Assembly (NCBI RefSeq): GCF_047663525.1
Contig: NC_092587.1
Location: forward strand, 201,198,501-201,262,500
Direction: 5' to 3'
DNA from: Anas platyrhynchos
Lineage: Eukaryota > Chordata > Aves > Anseriformes > Anatidae
DNA length: 64,000 nt
Part shown: piece after piece, positions 53,912 through 64,000 of the stretch
How the letters are laid out: every line of letters begins with the position of its first letter
Position numbering within the stretch: position 1 is the stretch's first letter
The notes under the pieces: generated by a model
Told to the model about the DNA's origin: nothing
Database searches by the model: none
What the model saw: the letters and a program-made list of their open reading frames with translations, nothing else
Program-made: the position numbers and the translations under genes

Positions 53912-54976
53912 TCACACCTTAAAGTGACGGAGTTTGACGTTGAGCTCTTTCTCTTTGGCCAGTAAATCCATGCTGTGCTTTTTGTAGGCATCAAACTGCA
54001 GCGAGAGCTCGCTGTACGCTTGCTTGCTGCTCTCTAGCTCCTGCTGGAGCTCCTGGAGCATCCGATCATAGTTTGCTGCTGCGCCTTTCATAAAGCGCTT
54101 CTCTGCTCGCAGCCTGGCCCTCTCCGCGCTCTCCAGCCTCCTCCCCAGCTGCACGATCTCCTGCTGCTTGTCCTGCAGGGCTTTGCCCCTCTCCATGGCC
54201 AGGTTCAGCAGCTGCGCTTTCTCCTCGTTTGCCCTCTCCAGCTTGGCCTGCAGCTCGCTGTCCTGAGCCTTCTGCTGGTTCTCTCCGTCCTCTACCCGCG
54301 CAGCGACTTGTTGGTACTCCTCCTGGAGGCACTGCAGCTGCTGCTTCAGCAAATCAACCTCCGAGGCGTGGGCGTTCGCCTGCTGGCTCTGAGCTTCCAG
54401 CAGCTCCTTTTCACGCTCCTGGGCTCTGCGACTCTCGTAAGCACATTTCGCATGTAAGGAGTCCAACTGCTGCGAGAGATTTCGGGCCTGGGCAGCGAGC
54501 TGGAACACTTCGGCTTCCTTCTCCTGGATGGTTTGGCTGAAGAGAGCCTCGTTCTCCTGCCGCAGGCACTGATTCTCCTCCCGCAGCTGTGTGTTCTGCT
54601 TCTTGTGCTCGTTCTTGAAGTAGATCATTTTCTCGTGGTTGCTGGCCAGGTCCGTGAAGAGCCCCTCCAAGTGCCGGATGCGTTGGCTCTGCACCTTCAG
54701 TTTCACGGCGTCCTCCAGCCTCAGCTTCTCCAGCTCCATGTTGAGCTGCTCCAGGCCTTTGCAGCGCTTGCGTGCATCATCTGCTTTCTTCTTCAGCATG
54801 CAGATAAGGCAATGCTGTTCCTCCAGGCGCGCCCGCAGCAGAGCCTTCTCACTCTTCTCCTCTTCAGGGCCTTCGCAGAGCACCTCCAGGCCTTTTGTCA
54901 GATCTTCCTCGTCCCTGTCCAACTCTGGATCGCTTGCGGGGCTGCCCATCCCTGCTTCTCTCTCCTCCTGAGCCAT
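53912..54976 (-). CDS. CCDC89: Coiled-coil domain-containing protein 89
   Basis: One coding exon of 354 codons starting MAQEEREAGMGSP. Nearly the whole protein after residue 50 is coiled coil, rich in Glu, Gln and Lys. Family-like blocks include EQHCLICMLKKKADDA, REKELLEAQSQQANAHASE, MERGKALQDKQQEI and the C-terminus KKHSMDLLAKEKELNVKLRH. The match to CCDC89 (a HEY1-interacting protein also called BOIP, in my memory testis-enriched) is clear at the C-terminus. An upstream in-frame ATG at 55036 would add 20 residues. I prefer 54976 because a good splice acceptor (ctttgtgtcag, AG at 54988-54989) lies between them, making the extra stretch intronic. Neighbouring SYTL2 on the same strand agrees with vertebrate synteny. 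Confidence 0.9.
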   Translation of the reverse strand: MAQEEREAGMGSPASDPELDRDEEDLTKGLEVLCEGPEEEKSEKALLRARLEEQHCLICMLKKKADDARKRCKGLEQLNMELEKLRLEDAVKLKVQSQRIRHLEGLFTDLASNHEKMIYFKNEHKKQNTQLREENQCLRQENEALFSQTIQEKEAEVFQLAAQARNLSQQLDSLHAKCAYESRRAQEREKELLEAQSQQANAHASEVDLLKQQLQCLQEEYQQVAARVEDGENQQKAQDSELQAKLERANEEKAQLLNLAMERGKALQDKQQEIVQLGRRLESAERARLRAEKRFMKGAAANYDRMLQELQQELESSKQAYSELSLQFDAYKKHSMDLLAKEKELNVKLRHFKV

Positions 54977-54989
54977 GGAGCCACTGTCT

Positions 54990-57900
54990 GACACAAAGAC
55001 GAAACATTTTATAGCCAGCAGTTCTCGTAGTGACATTCAGCAGGTTTAGAGTACCCCAAAACTGTGCGCCCAACACCACTGCACCACGCTGGGGGACTTT
55101 CTCTGCAAGTCCATCACACCACTGGCACAGCAGACGGGGACTTCCCAAACCAACAGCAGCCTGTGCGATCCCACAGACCCCAATTCAAAGTCAGGCAGAC
55201 TGAAGAGAAGGGTGCCGGACTTTGCAAAAGCAAACAACTGTAGGCATAGTATTTATGCAAACCTCTTCATTTGCTGATTACTAGCCCTGGTAATTATTCC
55301 TCCTCAAAGCACTGTTGTAGCTCGAAGAAGTACTGTTATATTTAGGTAAAAAGCCAGTAAGTGATAAAGCTGTAAGTAATTCCTTAAGCAATCCTTTTCC
55401 TCTGCCTTTATTTTCTCCTACGGATGTGAATTTACATTACATCTGTATAATGCAGGTGCTATTATAGACACAAATAAAACATGGAGGATTAGAACAATCT
55501 TCTAATTAATAAGATTCTAATAGTATCTGGCCCATTAAATGTGACTGAATAGCCTTACCCTGAGCTTAGAGATTTAAGAATAAAAAAAGATCATTAAGGA
55601 CTGGTAATATTTACTGAACGCACTGTGATATAAAGACGGTGCCTGGAGAAACGGTTCCGTGTTTGAGTTTTGATGCTGATTCGCTGGATTATTTTAGGCA
55701 CTCAGGTTATAAGTCTGGCTCCTCATCTAAAAATAAAGGAAATAGTTGTTAGAGTAGCACCACCATTATTATCAGTGCCTTATCTCAGATACTACCCAGG
55801 CATATGAAAAGCTTGCCTAAAACTGAAGTACAGAGTTTGCGTTCAGACCCAGCCCTGAAGCCACACAGCACCTGGAATAGTGTGCTGATAATCTGGGTTT
55901 TGGCTGGAGATGAGGATAGGCCAGGGGCAAAAGTCCTAGAGAAGGGACTAGAGGAAGGATGACAGACAACGTAGAGCAAAAATGAAGGCAAGACAAGGAC
56001 AGATTGAGAGCTTCATGGGGGTGACCCTCAGCGGGGTGCACTGTGCTGCGCTCCCCTGCTGCTGGTGCCACTTTGGCTCCTGCCAAAACACTCGGCAATA
56101 CAGGAGAGAGGGAAGGACTAAAAGATTTAGGCCATCAGGTGGAAATGCACCAAAGAGAGGGGTTTAGGGGGAGAAAGGTTTTCTCTCACCAGATGTTTGT
56201 TTTCCTCAGCCCATTTGTTGACACTCCGAGTGCGTGGTTACCGTGTCCATGGCGATGCGGGGCTCGATCGCTCACGCCAAGGCTCGTGCCCTCCTCTGGG
56301 CTGCTCGGGGCAGTCCCTAAATCATGGAAATAGCTGAGAGTGTTTCTTAGCAAACAAATGCTGCTGATGTTCCCAAAGCCATTCACGTTCTGCAAAGTGA
56401 AGAGGATTTCCTCAGGCTTGAAGTCCTGTCTCGGCTTGCACCCAGAAAAGATCACAATGGCAGAACACGCGGAAGGGGCACGGGTTAGGAGAGAAGACAC
56501 AGCCCTCACCCTAAACAACCTGCAATTTTATTCAGCAAGTAAAGGGTAAGGGATACAAAGCAAACAAGACATGGAGAGAACAGTACCAGGTCTTTCAAAA
56601 TGGGTAAAGTCAGAGTGAAGCAGGTCTCAACACTGGCAAAGGCTTGCAGGCTTATTTGCAGAAAGGAGATGGTAGAAAAAGAAATGGGAATTTTCTGAAT
56701 ATAGAGCATGAAAGCAGAGCTGGGACTCTGAAACATCTGGTTTATAGGAAGTAAAGGTGGTGTCATGTAAAACACACAGGTATACTGACATAGGTGCACG
56801 TCCTGCTGCCACCCATCCAGGCTGAAATCAATTGTAAAATGAAAAAAATAAGAATAAAGGAAAGTGTTGCATTTCTCCCAAACATTTTTCTGGGCAAGGA
56901 TGAATACACATGAAGACATCCTAGGAGTATAGACGCTTTGTTGTAAAGATAACTGGAATTAAGAATCAAAGCACAGCTATTCATTTATCAAACTGCCTTT
57001 TAACAACAGCGATGTCTTAATTGTATGCCTTGTTTGGGTTATGGATAACTTTAAAACCTCTGCTTCTGACAGTAAAGATAGAGGAAGTTAGTTTCCTAAC
57101 ATTTTTTTTTTGTAAGCAACTGCATAAAGTTTACATTTTTCAATCTGCATTTTATCAATCTGGAACATGCAACTATAATTAGGAATTACTATGAATTTGG
57201 TGTAAAGCTCTATTTTATTACAGAAACCATGTCCAGAGGAACATCCATATTGTTTGTTTGTTTTTTAAAGTGTACATTTTGCATGACTTTTATATTTCCA
57301 ATCCAAAATCCCTCCTGGTTTACATGATTAGATCCAGCCCTTACCTTAATACATCAACATAATATTCTTTAGCTGGAGGTGAATTTGTAAAGTTTCTGCT
57401 CTGTAATTATATCCTATAGCATTCATAGGGTACTTGAAGTACGTTTTCCACTGATAAAGCAGCTTGGTTTGTAATTGTTCATGGCACTGAAGTTCAACTC
57501 AGTAAGACAGCTTTGGCTTTTCTTGCATGTTAGAATAAAAGTGAAACAGTAAAAAGCATGGATGCTAAAAATCCTTAAAGATCTTTAAGTTAAAGATTCG
57601 TAGCATGATGCAGACTCCATTGAGGGCTGACAGTGATAGCAGCACAACTTTAAATAGCTAGCATTGTTAAGTGTTAATATACTTTTCAGACACTTCTGTG
57701 ACCATCTCCGCTGACCTCATGTAAATTTGGAAGTCTCACATTTCTGTGGTGTCAGCTATCTTTATATATTGGCCTATGATAGTCATCATTTCCACATATA
57801 CTTAAAAAAAAATATTAAAAAGTTGGGGGAGGGCAAGCAAATTTTTGTACTAGAGGGCCTGTTTCAGTCATTTGGCTCTTTTTTTTTTTTTTAATCTAAA

Positions 57901-59009
57901 CAAGCACGTAATGCTGCTGTGACATTTGCTTGCCATCATACAAATTAAATACAGGGGCAGTGCACAGGTACATCTAATGTTCATGTTCCCATAGTTTTTG
58001 GAAATTTAAACTAAGTTTTGATCTATTTAGTGTAGTGCTAAGCAGTGTCTTTAGTGAAAATAACAAAATTCTGCCTCTGTCTGCAGGATGGTGGAGGAAT
58101 AGCAAGACAGAAGATACTTCACCTGACCAAAAGACAGGAGTGATACTGTCACAAACCAACCATTCTGACAGCAGTTAAGTTTTTAACTACTGAAAGCTTG
58201 TGCAGCGTGGAACACAGAAGACTACATACACTTGCCTGCAAATCTGGAGCGTCAGCCCCACCCCTTCAGTTGAAGATCCAAAACTTTTGACACAGCACTG
58301 CATTTAAGCTTCACAGGAAATAAAATTACAAATTATATATTTGTTAAATTGTAGGTCATGCTTACAGCAACCTACCTTTTAAGGTGAAAACGAAATCCTG
58401 TAGACAGTGAATACAAACAGGTGTCTCTGCCAGATGCTTACAAATCTTTTTGTATGAGTAGGGAGAGATGCACATACTTCACTTCAGAACTATCTATTTG
58501 GATTTAAATGGTGCAGCAGTGACTTTGCTTCTGTATTCTTAAATAGCCACCTCTGAGAGGGTGGTGTTTTGGAAAAGCAAAAGGGGGATCCATGCCAGCT
58601 CCCAATCTCATCCAAAACACCTGAAGCAGTAAGGGATGGAGACTGACAGCCACTTCTGGCGTTTGTAACCTCCGGACTGCCTGGCTGATAAAAGAGAACA
58701 CAGGCTCCCAGCAGACTGATTAGCACCTTTTTTCCCCCACTCATGGTGTAAAATAAATACCAAGTAATGCAAGCATTTAAATTTTTATGATAAAATAAAG
58801 CAATCCAGTCGGAACTGTGAAGAGCCCTCTTTTCCTCTGTAAGCTTAGGTGCAGGACTTTACCAGCCTCTAGACCTCTGCAATTACAACAAATAAATGTA
58901 CATTTATTTTCAGAAGCATTTTCTGCCTGCATTTCATTGTATTGCATACTCACACCGAGTAGCTAACACAAAACACTGATTTTTAATAAACATAAAATTC
59001 TTAATTAGC
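54990..59009. other. Region between CCDC89 and the SYTL2 3' end
   Basis: Apart from the candidate CCDC89 first exon near 56200, I see no coding exon, RNA gene or clear repeat family. It is A/T-rich with short homopolymer runs. Open frames here are short and carry no domain signal. Confidence 0.45.
56190..56256 (-). promoter_or_regulatory. CCDC89: Candidate CCDC89 promoter and non-coding exon 1
   Basis: A short CpG-containing patch (about 56205-56330) has GTGTCCATGGCGAT at 56243-56256, which resembles an RFX X-box at about 10 of 14 positions. Just downstream on the minus strand is a donor (catctg|gtgaga; GT at 56189-56188) that could pair with the acceptor before CCDC89. This would give a 1.2-kb 5'-UTR intron. 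It is inferred from signals only. Confidence 0.35.
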
Positions 59010-59024
59010 TTTAATAAGACTGCT

Positions 59025-60077
59025 TTTATTTAAAAAAAGTAATACATTTTGTATTGTATGCGTTTATCTTCCTTCAGTGGTACGCATTTCCACACATGAC
59101 AAATTCCATTTCACATGCTGCAAAGCTACCTAAACCCAGCCCGCCATCACCCCGTGTTCTCCAAACGGTGGCGCTGAAGAACAGATAAATTACTTTTCGC
59201 AAAAATACAAGCTCATAATAGGTATAGGTACAGAAAACGAGTACACTTTACAAAAATAAATACCCAACATTCGTCCTCCATAAAACTGGCAAGTTTAGAT
59301 CCTTTGGGATAGCATTTGAATGAAAACGTTTGACCTCTGTGACTTCAGCATTTAAAAAGAACATCAATATACTAGCAAGGTAATTAACAAACATAGAAGC
59401 AAACTTTATAACCCCAGCTTTCCATAGTACATCAGAATCAACAGTCCTCTACACCTTGCAGAGTAAGACATCAACAGTACCATTTCATGCAGTGCTTCTT
59501 TCATGACAGAAGCAACTTTCAGATCATAGAAATGTGTAACTACAGACAAAGGGACTTTAAAAAAAAAATCTGCACGCTCATATTCCTAGCTGGAGATCCA
59601 ATATAGCATGATGAGGATTCAGCCAGAGAAACGTGCTAATGAGCATGAACAAAATGCAACCTGTTGCTACCTTACTAATAACAACATCTCACAAACAATC
59701 CAAGTATACAGAAATAATTTGCTTGCTTTTCCTTCCCCCCCCGGCAATTTAGCTTTAAGGAATCAGCAACACTTCAGTTTGGCAACACAAGCATTCAAGT
59801 ATCACAGCTACCTCTACCTCTGAATTCTCTAAGTATGTTCTTACTTGAATACATTTTCAGTGAATAAGAAATAAAAGCAGCCCTTCAATTTACATAATCA
59901 TCTTCGGGCTGGATTTTAGTTTGCAATATGAAGTGACATTTGACAGCACAAGAACAGAAGAGCAACAGAACAGAGACTATCAAAAGAGCTGCTGTGTGCC
60001 TCTTCCAAGTTTCACCCCCACACCTTTTAATTCCATTCCCAGGTCGTCTTTTTGACACTAGCAATTCAAAAGCCACC
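59025..60077 (-). other. SYTL2: Probable SYTL2 3' UTR with poly-A signal
   Basis: The stop of SYTL2 is at 60078. On the minus strand the first good AATAAA in a suitable setting is the complement of tttatt at 59025-59030, about 1.05 kb away. The 3' end could lie elsewhere. Confidence 0.4.
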
Positions 60078-60223
60078 TTATTTTGTCAGTTTTGCAACCA
60101 TTAGCATCCTCAGAGGTATCGTATCTTCTACCCATGTGTTTGGCAAGTTTATCATCTTCTCCCACAGGGCACTTTCATCTGAAGTGGAATCCATCCAGTC
60201 TACTGTAGTTCCATAGCTTCTGC
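60078..60223 (-). CDS. SYTL2: SYTL2 terminal coding exon
   Basis: 146 nt including the stop, acceptor atttttctag. It encodes [20 protein letters not shown] and ends [12 protein letters not shown], the diagnostic SYTL2-type C-terminus. Confidence 0.92.
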
Positions 60224-63200
60224 CTAGAAAAATGTCAGGTTTGAAGAGAAACATTAGTAACTTAACATGCTGCAGAGCTGAGAGCTGACAATCAAATCTG
60301 CCCATCTTCTTAAACTGCTTCACCTTCTCAGGTACAGGAAACCTAAGTGCATTCAAGATCCAGTTCTATATTTTTATGCTTGAACTATTCTGTCAAATAC
60401 AATTAATGACAATTTTCCCCACAAATTTCATCTTTTTCCCGTTTTTTTTTTCTTGTTATTCTTTTTGTCACTGTCCCAAAGGAAAAGATGTATGTTAATC
60501 AACACCCAAGAGGGCTTAAAAATAAAATGTCCACTGATTCTATATTGAAATACGATCTCAAGTACTTAAGTTTCAGTTTGTGATTTACTATCCTCACTTG
60601 TACTTTAGGTTATTTCGTAAACCATGCAAGTCATTTTTCCTTGCTTTTGCTTTAAAGGACTCTAAACACTTCCTCTCTCCTCAGACCAGAAAGGACAATG
60701 AAAGGGACAAAGCAGAATTCCTTGTTTTCCCCCTCATTACATCTACACATCTTCTACTGCCGTTATGCAAAAACATATTTAAATTTATACTTTTTCCTAT
60801 CCAAAGTCTTCAAATCTTACCATGCATTCACAATCCATCCTTTTATCTCCACCCAATACTGTCTCTATTCCATATATTTAGTTTTTCCATGCATAAGTTT
60901 CTAAGACGTTATCAAGATTTTGGGTGCAGCAATAGCATACTCTCATATTGCAAACAGTGCCAGATACAGCATATAGACAGAAAGGTTTATCTCTAATGTT
61001 TCTTCTAACTTGATAATAATCCCTAACCCTCATATTACTTCTATTTACATTTTGGAATCTGTGACAATGAACAGATTATTTACTGAATCTACTCTTTAGT
61101 AGATAAATGGCTGAAAGGCTTTTCAGTTATCTTTGCAAAACGAGAATAAATAGAAAGGAAAATGGGAAAGAAAAAAAAAATAAATGTAGTTTGTAAATTA
61201 AGAATTCATCTGTTAATTGTCCAGTACCTGTTCCAAGGCCTATCCTGAGACCTCCCAGAAAGTGGTTGGCAAGTTTGTTGTGATCCCAGACTGTGAGTTC
61301 TATGCAGGCTTCTTTCAAATCTTCTGGCCTAAAGCCATCATAGACCATGGTATGGTTGAATACTGGGTTTGTAGTTTTTGCCACTGTTCTTGTTTTCTGG
61401 CGACTTTTTCTGCTAGTATCTGGAAGAATGGTACTTCAGAAAGAGAAAGCATTGTCAGTTTGCACTTCGACAGCATAACCTGCATTAAACAAACTCCTCA
61501 GACAAAAAAAGATTAATGTTCCTCTGCGCGTTACGAAACAACTGAGATTAAGATGCTTTAGTATCACAGAGATGAAATCAATCTTCATGTTCTCGGTCCC
61601 TTCCAACAAATGTATCCAGGACGTATCCACCCTTGTGCTTCAAAGAATGGATCGGAAGGGGAAGTCAGGTGGGGAAGAGAGGTACGACTGAGTTTGTTTG
61701 CTGGATTACCACTAATGATGCTGAAATCTTTTAGCTACTGCCAGAGATTTCCCAGCTATCTCGCTATCCTCATCACGTATTAAATCTTTTTGTAGAAAGG
61801 AAGGAGGAAGAAATACATCTATGCTTCTCACTTCTATCTCCTCCCATGATTTACTAGGCTAAAGCACGCTCTCGCACAAGCTTGTTTTGTTTAAACACAA
61901 CTTACAGCAAACAAGATCTAACTTAAATTTGTCTAGCACTTCCACCAGGTAGCTAAGCAGACAAAATGAAAGGGTGGTGATTAGCAAGGAATTCCTCCCA
62001 GTACATCTTACTTGGTAGCATATAGTTAGCATCTGTAAGTTGCAAGCCCTGCAGGACAATTTGCATTACAGTAAAGGAGAATCAGAAAGTAATTAAGCGT
62101 TTTTGTTTTTAATTTAAATATAGAAAACTGAAGGTAAGATTAGAAAACACAGCAGTTGCATTATTAAGCCACCAGGTTTAATGATTTCAACTACAGTTTT
62201 TACCACTTGATAAAAGAGTTGAGCCTGTTGCCCCTCAGAGGAGGAAGGTCATGGCATTCCTTCACCCAGATGTGGACCTCACCAGTGGACAGAGTCTTCT
62301 TTCCTGTAAAAAGAAATAAAACATCCTGGCTCTGATTAAGCCTTGTAAATCCCCTTTGAAGGTATTTTCTATGTTGCAGCAGTTCCTTTCCATTTTCAGA
62401 GGTGATATTTCGCCTAGACTCTCATTATCTCACATTTTAATTGAACATCCCTCTCTACCTTTGAAGCTGCAATCTTCAGCCCATCAAAGTACTGCCAGGC
62501 CACCTCATGCATATATTCCAACCACGATTTCTCTTCTCTTACAAGTAAACAAATGCAGGCCACTGGTCTTCTCTTTCCCAGCCTTCTAGATGAAGAGATC
62601 AGTTTGTTGTCAGTCTATGCGATGCTGGCCTTTACTACCACTTACACTTTCAAATGAGCTCCTCTGTGCTCTTAATATATTTGATTCTTATTGACTGTCT
62701 GGCTGGATTAAAGACCTCGCTTGGCTTCATTGTCAGGCCAGCCAGTTATCAGTTCTCAGACAGGAGTAAATGAACAGGTCATAGAGCTAAGAAATACTGC
62801 TTTCTGGATACTTATTGTTATTTTGTACTTCTAATATTGCTTGAATTTAGTGTGTCGTCATTGTTTATTTAGCAAATCACAGCACCTGCCTGACAATTTC
62901 ATAATTTCTAAAATTGTTAGAGGGAAAACAGAACCTTGTTCTGTATACAGAGTGGATTATAAATCTGAGATTATAACAATCAGGTAATTTCTTCTGTAGT
63001 AACATAAAAAGAACAGAAGATCCTAAATTGAACTTTGGATCCTCAACTGAATTAATGACCAGAATGGCCTAATCCTCTAGGAAAAAGTGTTCTATGTTAA
63101 AACAAGATGCCTGAATTTGTTGAAAAATGTTATACAGCTGCTTACCACCAATCTCCCCCCTAAACAAAAACAAAACCCCCAAAGGCCTAGCAAATTCAAA

Positions 63201-63736
63201 CAAAGAAGCAATGAATAAATACCTCCAGTAGGCTGTGGAACATACTTGAGGGCTAGTTTCATCTCCCCTCTGTTTTCTAGTTCTAGAGCCATTGTTGAAG
63301 TCTGAAATTTAAGAAAAAAAACAAACAAGTCTCATACACTGCAGTTCACACACTGATTTTAAGGTGCAAAGTTTTTCGCAAGAACAAACTCAACTTCTAC
63401 GTGAGATTTTATATATATATGTGTGTGTATATATATATATATATATATAATAAAATCAATATAAAACCCTCAAAGCACACAAGATAGGAGTAAATAAAAA
63501 ATGACTTGGTTTTGCAGTTACACAGCAGAAAACACAGAACAGCTAACCCATCCCTAGTAACTTACCCTTGGCTTGAGTGGAAACCAGTTGATCTGCTTGT
63601 TGGATTTATCATTCCAGTCCCAAGTTCCTAAATCCAGCTCTACTTCACCAAGGAAGCTATTCCTCCCAAAGGTATCGTTGTGCCAGACAGAGATATTCAG
63701 GCTTTGGTTCTTCAGGAGATCCTTCTCAATTTTATA
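60078..63736 (-). CDS. SYTL2: Synaptotagmin-like protein 2, last five coding exons (gene continues past the right edge)
   Basis: Exons in transcript order: 63736-63566, 63301-63223, 62303-62204, 61433-61228, 60223-60078. Phases agree throughout. They encode the second half of C2A ([20 protein letters not shown]), a linker ([18 protein letters not shown]), and the whole C2B domain ([54 protein letters not shown]). The C-terminus is [20 protein letters not shown] through [15 protein letters not shown]2 (Slp2) is a Rab27 effector whose C2 domains bind plasma-membrane lipids and help dock secretory vesicles and melanosomes. The N-terminal Rab27-binding part is outside the window. The C-terminal block and the neighbour CCDC89 favour SYTL2 over its paralogues. 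Confidence 0.93.
61228..61433 (-). CDS. SYTL2: SYTL2 exon, C2B core
   Basis: 206 nt, acceptor tctctttctgaag, donor cag|gtactg. It encodes [20 protein letters not shown], then [20 protein letters not shown] and [20 protein letters not shown]. Confidence 0.92.
62204..62303 (-). CDS. SYTL2: SYTL2 exon, C2B first part
   Basis: 100 nt, acceptor tttttacag, donor gtg|gtaaaa. It encodes [20 protein letters not shown] and [11 protein letters not shown]. Confidence 0.92.
63223..63301 (-). CDS. SYTL2: SYTL2 exon, C2A-C2B linker
   Basis: 79 nt, acceptor aaatttcag, donor gag|gtattt. It encodes [20 protein letters not shown], the conserved start of C2B after the linker. Confidence 0.92.
63405..63450. repeat. 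(TA)n/(TG)n microsatellite in a SYTL2 intron
   Basis: Alternating TA with a short TG run in the middle, in the intron between 63566 and 63301. Likely length-variable. Confidence 0.9.
63566..63736 (-). CDS. SYTL2: SYTL2 exon, C2A second half
   Basis: 171 nt in phase 0, acceptor ctcctggcag, donor agg|gtaag. It encodes [20 protein letters not shown] and ends NWFPLKPR, the last strands of C2A. Confidence 0.92.
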
Positions 63737-64000
63737 CTGCCAGGAGAGAGAAACGGGGAGGAGGAACCAATAAAAAAAAGTTAAGTTAGGTTTTCATCGA
63801 TGACTGAAAGTGACACAGTAAGAAAACATGTCTGGGTTTATGCAGTCATAACTACTCATTTCATTTCAAAACAAACCTCTTTATGCTTTAATATTTATTT
63901 TAAAATGTTTAAGTTCCTAAGTAGCCTGAGTTCGCTTGCAAGAATTATGTAACAATCAATGCTCTCAATGCTATATCCAGAGTAAACCACAGAGCTAACC

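Noticed and set aside
53733-53994. Short minus-strand frames just downstream of CCDC89
   Set aside because: They overlap its presumed 3' UTR in other phases and lack any protein-like features.

Overview
The window is vertebrate nuclear DNA, almost certainly from a bird. Genes are split into short exons with GT-AG introns, CR1 LINEs are the dominant repeat (their 3' ends carry the ATTCTATG motif), and there are LTR fragments of the kind common in landfowl and waterfowl genomes. Galloanserae, probably Galliformes, is my best guess, but the sequence does not prove it. No prokaryotic genes, CRISPR arrays or RNA genes were seen.

Layout. (1) 1-12756: a CpG-rich promoter and the first seven coding exons of ANKRD42 (+ strand), interrupted by intronic CR1 fragments. 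(2) 12757-52484: a tandem array of a roughly 12.5-kb unit, with starts at 12757, 25274, 37780 and 50286. There are three full units and a truncated fourth. Each full unit holds the last five coding exons of ANKRD42, its 3' UTR, a CR1-5'UTR/LTR chimera and an internally deleted CR1 LINE. (3) 52485-53911: a CR1 3' stub, unique DNA and an AT-rich inverted-repeat block. (4) 53912-56256: CCDC89 (- strand, one coding exon, probably with a non-coding 5' exon). (5) 60078-64000: the last five coding exons of SYTL2 (- strand), which runs off the right edge.

The ANKRD42 model from exon 1 through the unit-1 cassette gives an open frame of 524 codons with consistent intron phases. It encodes eight ankyrin repeats, an acidic linker, a coiled coil and a basic tail. 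The same last five exons recur intact, with good splice sites, in units 2 and 3. Exons 8-10 recur in unit 4.

The most striking result is structural. The CR1 in unit 2 is a mosaic: its 5' part matches the unit-3 CR1 and its 3' part matches the unit-1 CR1, with the switch confined to 35121-35177. Apart from one difference found by spot comparison (33369 versus 45875), units 2 and 3 look the same. This is what one unequal crossover between two CR1 copies of an older two-unit array would produce. The unit boundaries show a three-piece join typical of replication template switching. The array also lies at what appears to be a break in synteny relative to the human map as I recall it, where DLG2 and other genes lie between ANKRD42 and CCDC89.
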